NCBI GenBank assembly: GCA_028554755.1
Contig: JAPTOF010000001.1
Coordinates: 7,732,501-7,796,500, forward strand
Origin: Cordia subcordata
Taxonomy: Eukaryota > Streptophyta > Magnoliopsida > Boraginales > Cordiaceae
DNA: 64,000 nt
Direction: 5' to 3'
A program made the position numbers and the translations under genes. Numbering within the stretch: position 1 is the first letter of the stretch; the number at the start of each line of letters is the position of its first letter. The notes under the pieces were generated by a model. The model was not told the DNA's origin, made no database searches, and worked only from the letters and a program-made list of their open reading frames with translations. Shown piece after piece: positions 62,894 to 64,000 of this stretch.

Positions 62894-64000
62894 TGGGGGT
62901 TTTCAAGGCCGTGGGAAATATGCCCATGGTGGATCATCAAGAGGCCGTGGCAAATATGGTCATGATAGAGGTAAAGGGAGAAATAATGCTCCTGATTATT
63001 TCCATGTAAATAAAGCAGTGGAAATTGCTTCTGAAGAAGCTGAAGTACGTAAAAATATATTGCGTGCTCAAAAGTTTGATATAAAGCTTCCACATCCTAG
63101 TTCACCTATATACTCAGAGGCAATAAAGTTTCTTGAGGAACTGGAAAAAAAAGCAGAAGAAAGAAATATAAGTTCTTTCGTTTCAGCTCTAAATACTATG
63201 GAGCAAGATGAATCTGTGCAATATACACAGAATGCAGGAGAGGAAATAATCCTCTATTTATCGCAGAAGGATCTCATAGATCAACAAGATCCATGGTTAC
63301 TGATGTCCAAATATCTGGATGATTTCTCATTTCCAGCTTAGTCCTATAAGATGAGACACCACTATGAGAAGATTCTCATGGAAACGCAATCTGCAGATTT
63401 TGAACACTTCAAAAAGAGTGGAAAGGCATATATGATGTCAAAAGATATTACTTATAGCAAGATCTATATCAAGACTCTTATCAATGCAGAGCAGTGGGGA
63501 CTTTCTACACATAAGCTAAAGTCCTATGTGGTATCAACCCAACAAGGTCCCATATTATATTCTTATTGGGATTATGTTGAAGGATTCTCAAAAGTATTTT
63601 ATTTTGAGAATGACAAGTATAAACATTCATGGTTCGTGAAAATAGCTGGTACAGTCCTTAATAAGGATATTCCATCATGGTTCATAATTTGGTGGAATTA
63701 TTTTGGTCCAAACTCATCAATACTTCCAGAACCATTCCAAGATCTTTATAAAAGATGGAAGGAAGTTTCACCAAGATTGCAGAATTTTGATCAACAATCA
63801 ATTGAAGGAACTGCAACAATGTATTTCTTTCTGGAGTTCTCAATTCCATGGATTGTCAGATGAATTCCAGAAGTTAGTCATGCAGATAAGCATGTTCCAT
63901 GCTTGAAGAGGATATTCTTCACAAAATTCTGGCAAAAGATGATACAGAAAGATCCTAAGACGAATCAATTATATTCCCAGGATCTTATCAAAGAAATTGA
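62880..64000 (+). pseudogene. Endogenous caulimovirid ORF2, interrupted, runs off the window
   Basis: An ATG at 62880 opens a frame overlapping the end of ORF1 by 14 nt in another phase. The first 35 residues are Gly/Arg-rich with GRGKY repeats, suggesting nucleic-acid binding. The frame is stopped by TAG at 63339-63341 and TGA at 63861-63863, yet stays open between and after these, in the same phase, up to the window edge. The middle part is aromatic-rich (for example SWFIIWWNYFGP near 63675-63710), a pattern I associate with the uncharacterised second ORF of florendovirus-like elements. I do not know its function. Position after RT could also suggest a translational transactivator, but no supporting motif was seen. 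The insertion continues past 64000. Confidence 0.7.

Overview
The window is nuclear DNA of a flowering plant. The genes have GT-AG introns, the intergenic DNA is AT-rich, and plant-specific genes are present: an INDETERMINATE-DOMAIN zinc finger, an LBD protein, a plastid sulfolipid gene, a BAHD acyltransferase, a sphingolipid delta-8 desaturase and an NDR1/HIN1-like protein. Protein similarities suggest a eudicot, probably an asterid. That lineage call is an inference.

Layout, left to right. About 4.1-6.4 kb (+): an IDD-type C2H2 transcription factor in three exons. About 7.2-10.9 kb: a transposon belt with a hAT-like element, PIF/Harbinger-like MITEs and a dead LINE. About 11.1-17.5 kb (+): a seven-exon mitochondrial i-AAA protease (FTSH4), convergent with SQD1 (-, 18.7-21.1 kb, 5' leader to about 22.2 kb). 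About 22.7-27 kb: MITEs, a dead Ty1/copia pol and a CACTA-like remnant. At 28.1-29.4 kb (+): a single-exon BAHD acyltransferase. About 29.9-37.4 kb: repeats and a long gene-poor stretch. At 37.4-38.8 kb (+): a single-exon delta-8 sphingolipid desaturase. About 41-47 kb: a dense patch of MITEs, a tandem array, and what looks like a fragmented duplicate of the LBD upstream region. At 47.5-48.9 kb (+): a two-exon LBD gene, followed by a decayed copy of its last exon and a 165-bp tandem duplication. About 50.7-57 kb: more MITEs, including one inserted in another. At 58.1-58.9 kb (-): an NDR1/HIN1-like LEA_2 membrane protein. From about 60.06 kb to the right edge (+): a 5'-truncated endogenous caulimovirid (plant pararetrovirus). 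It has a coat-protein zinc knuckle, aspartic protease, reverse transcriptase and RNase H in one frame, then a second ORF overlapping the first by 14 nt.

The host genes are unrelated single genes, as usual in plant chromosomes, and do not form a pathway cluster. SQD1 (plastid sulfolipid), the delta-8 desaturase (ER sphingolipid) and FTSH4 (inner mitochondrial membrane) all act at membranes, but nothing here links them. The most unusual content is the nearly intact viral insertion, several MITE families with readable TTA/TAA target duplications, and the duplication history around the LBD gene. No tRNA, rRNA or CRISPR was found.
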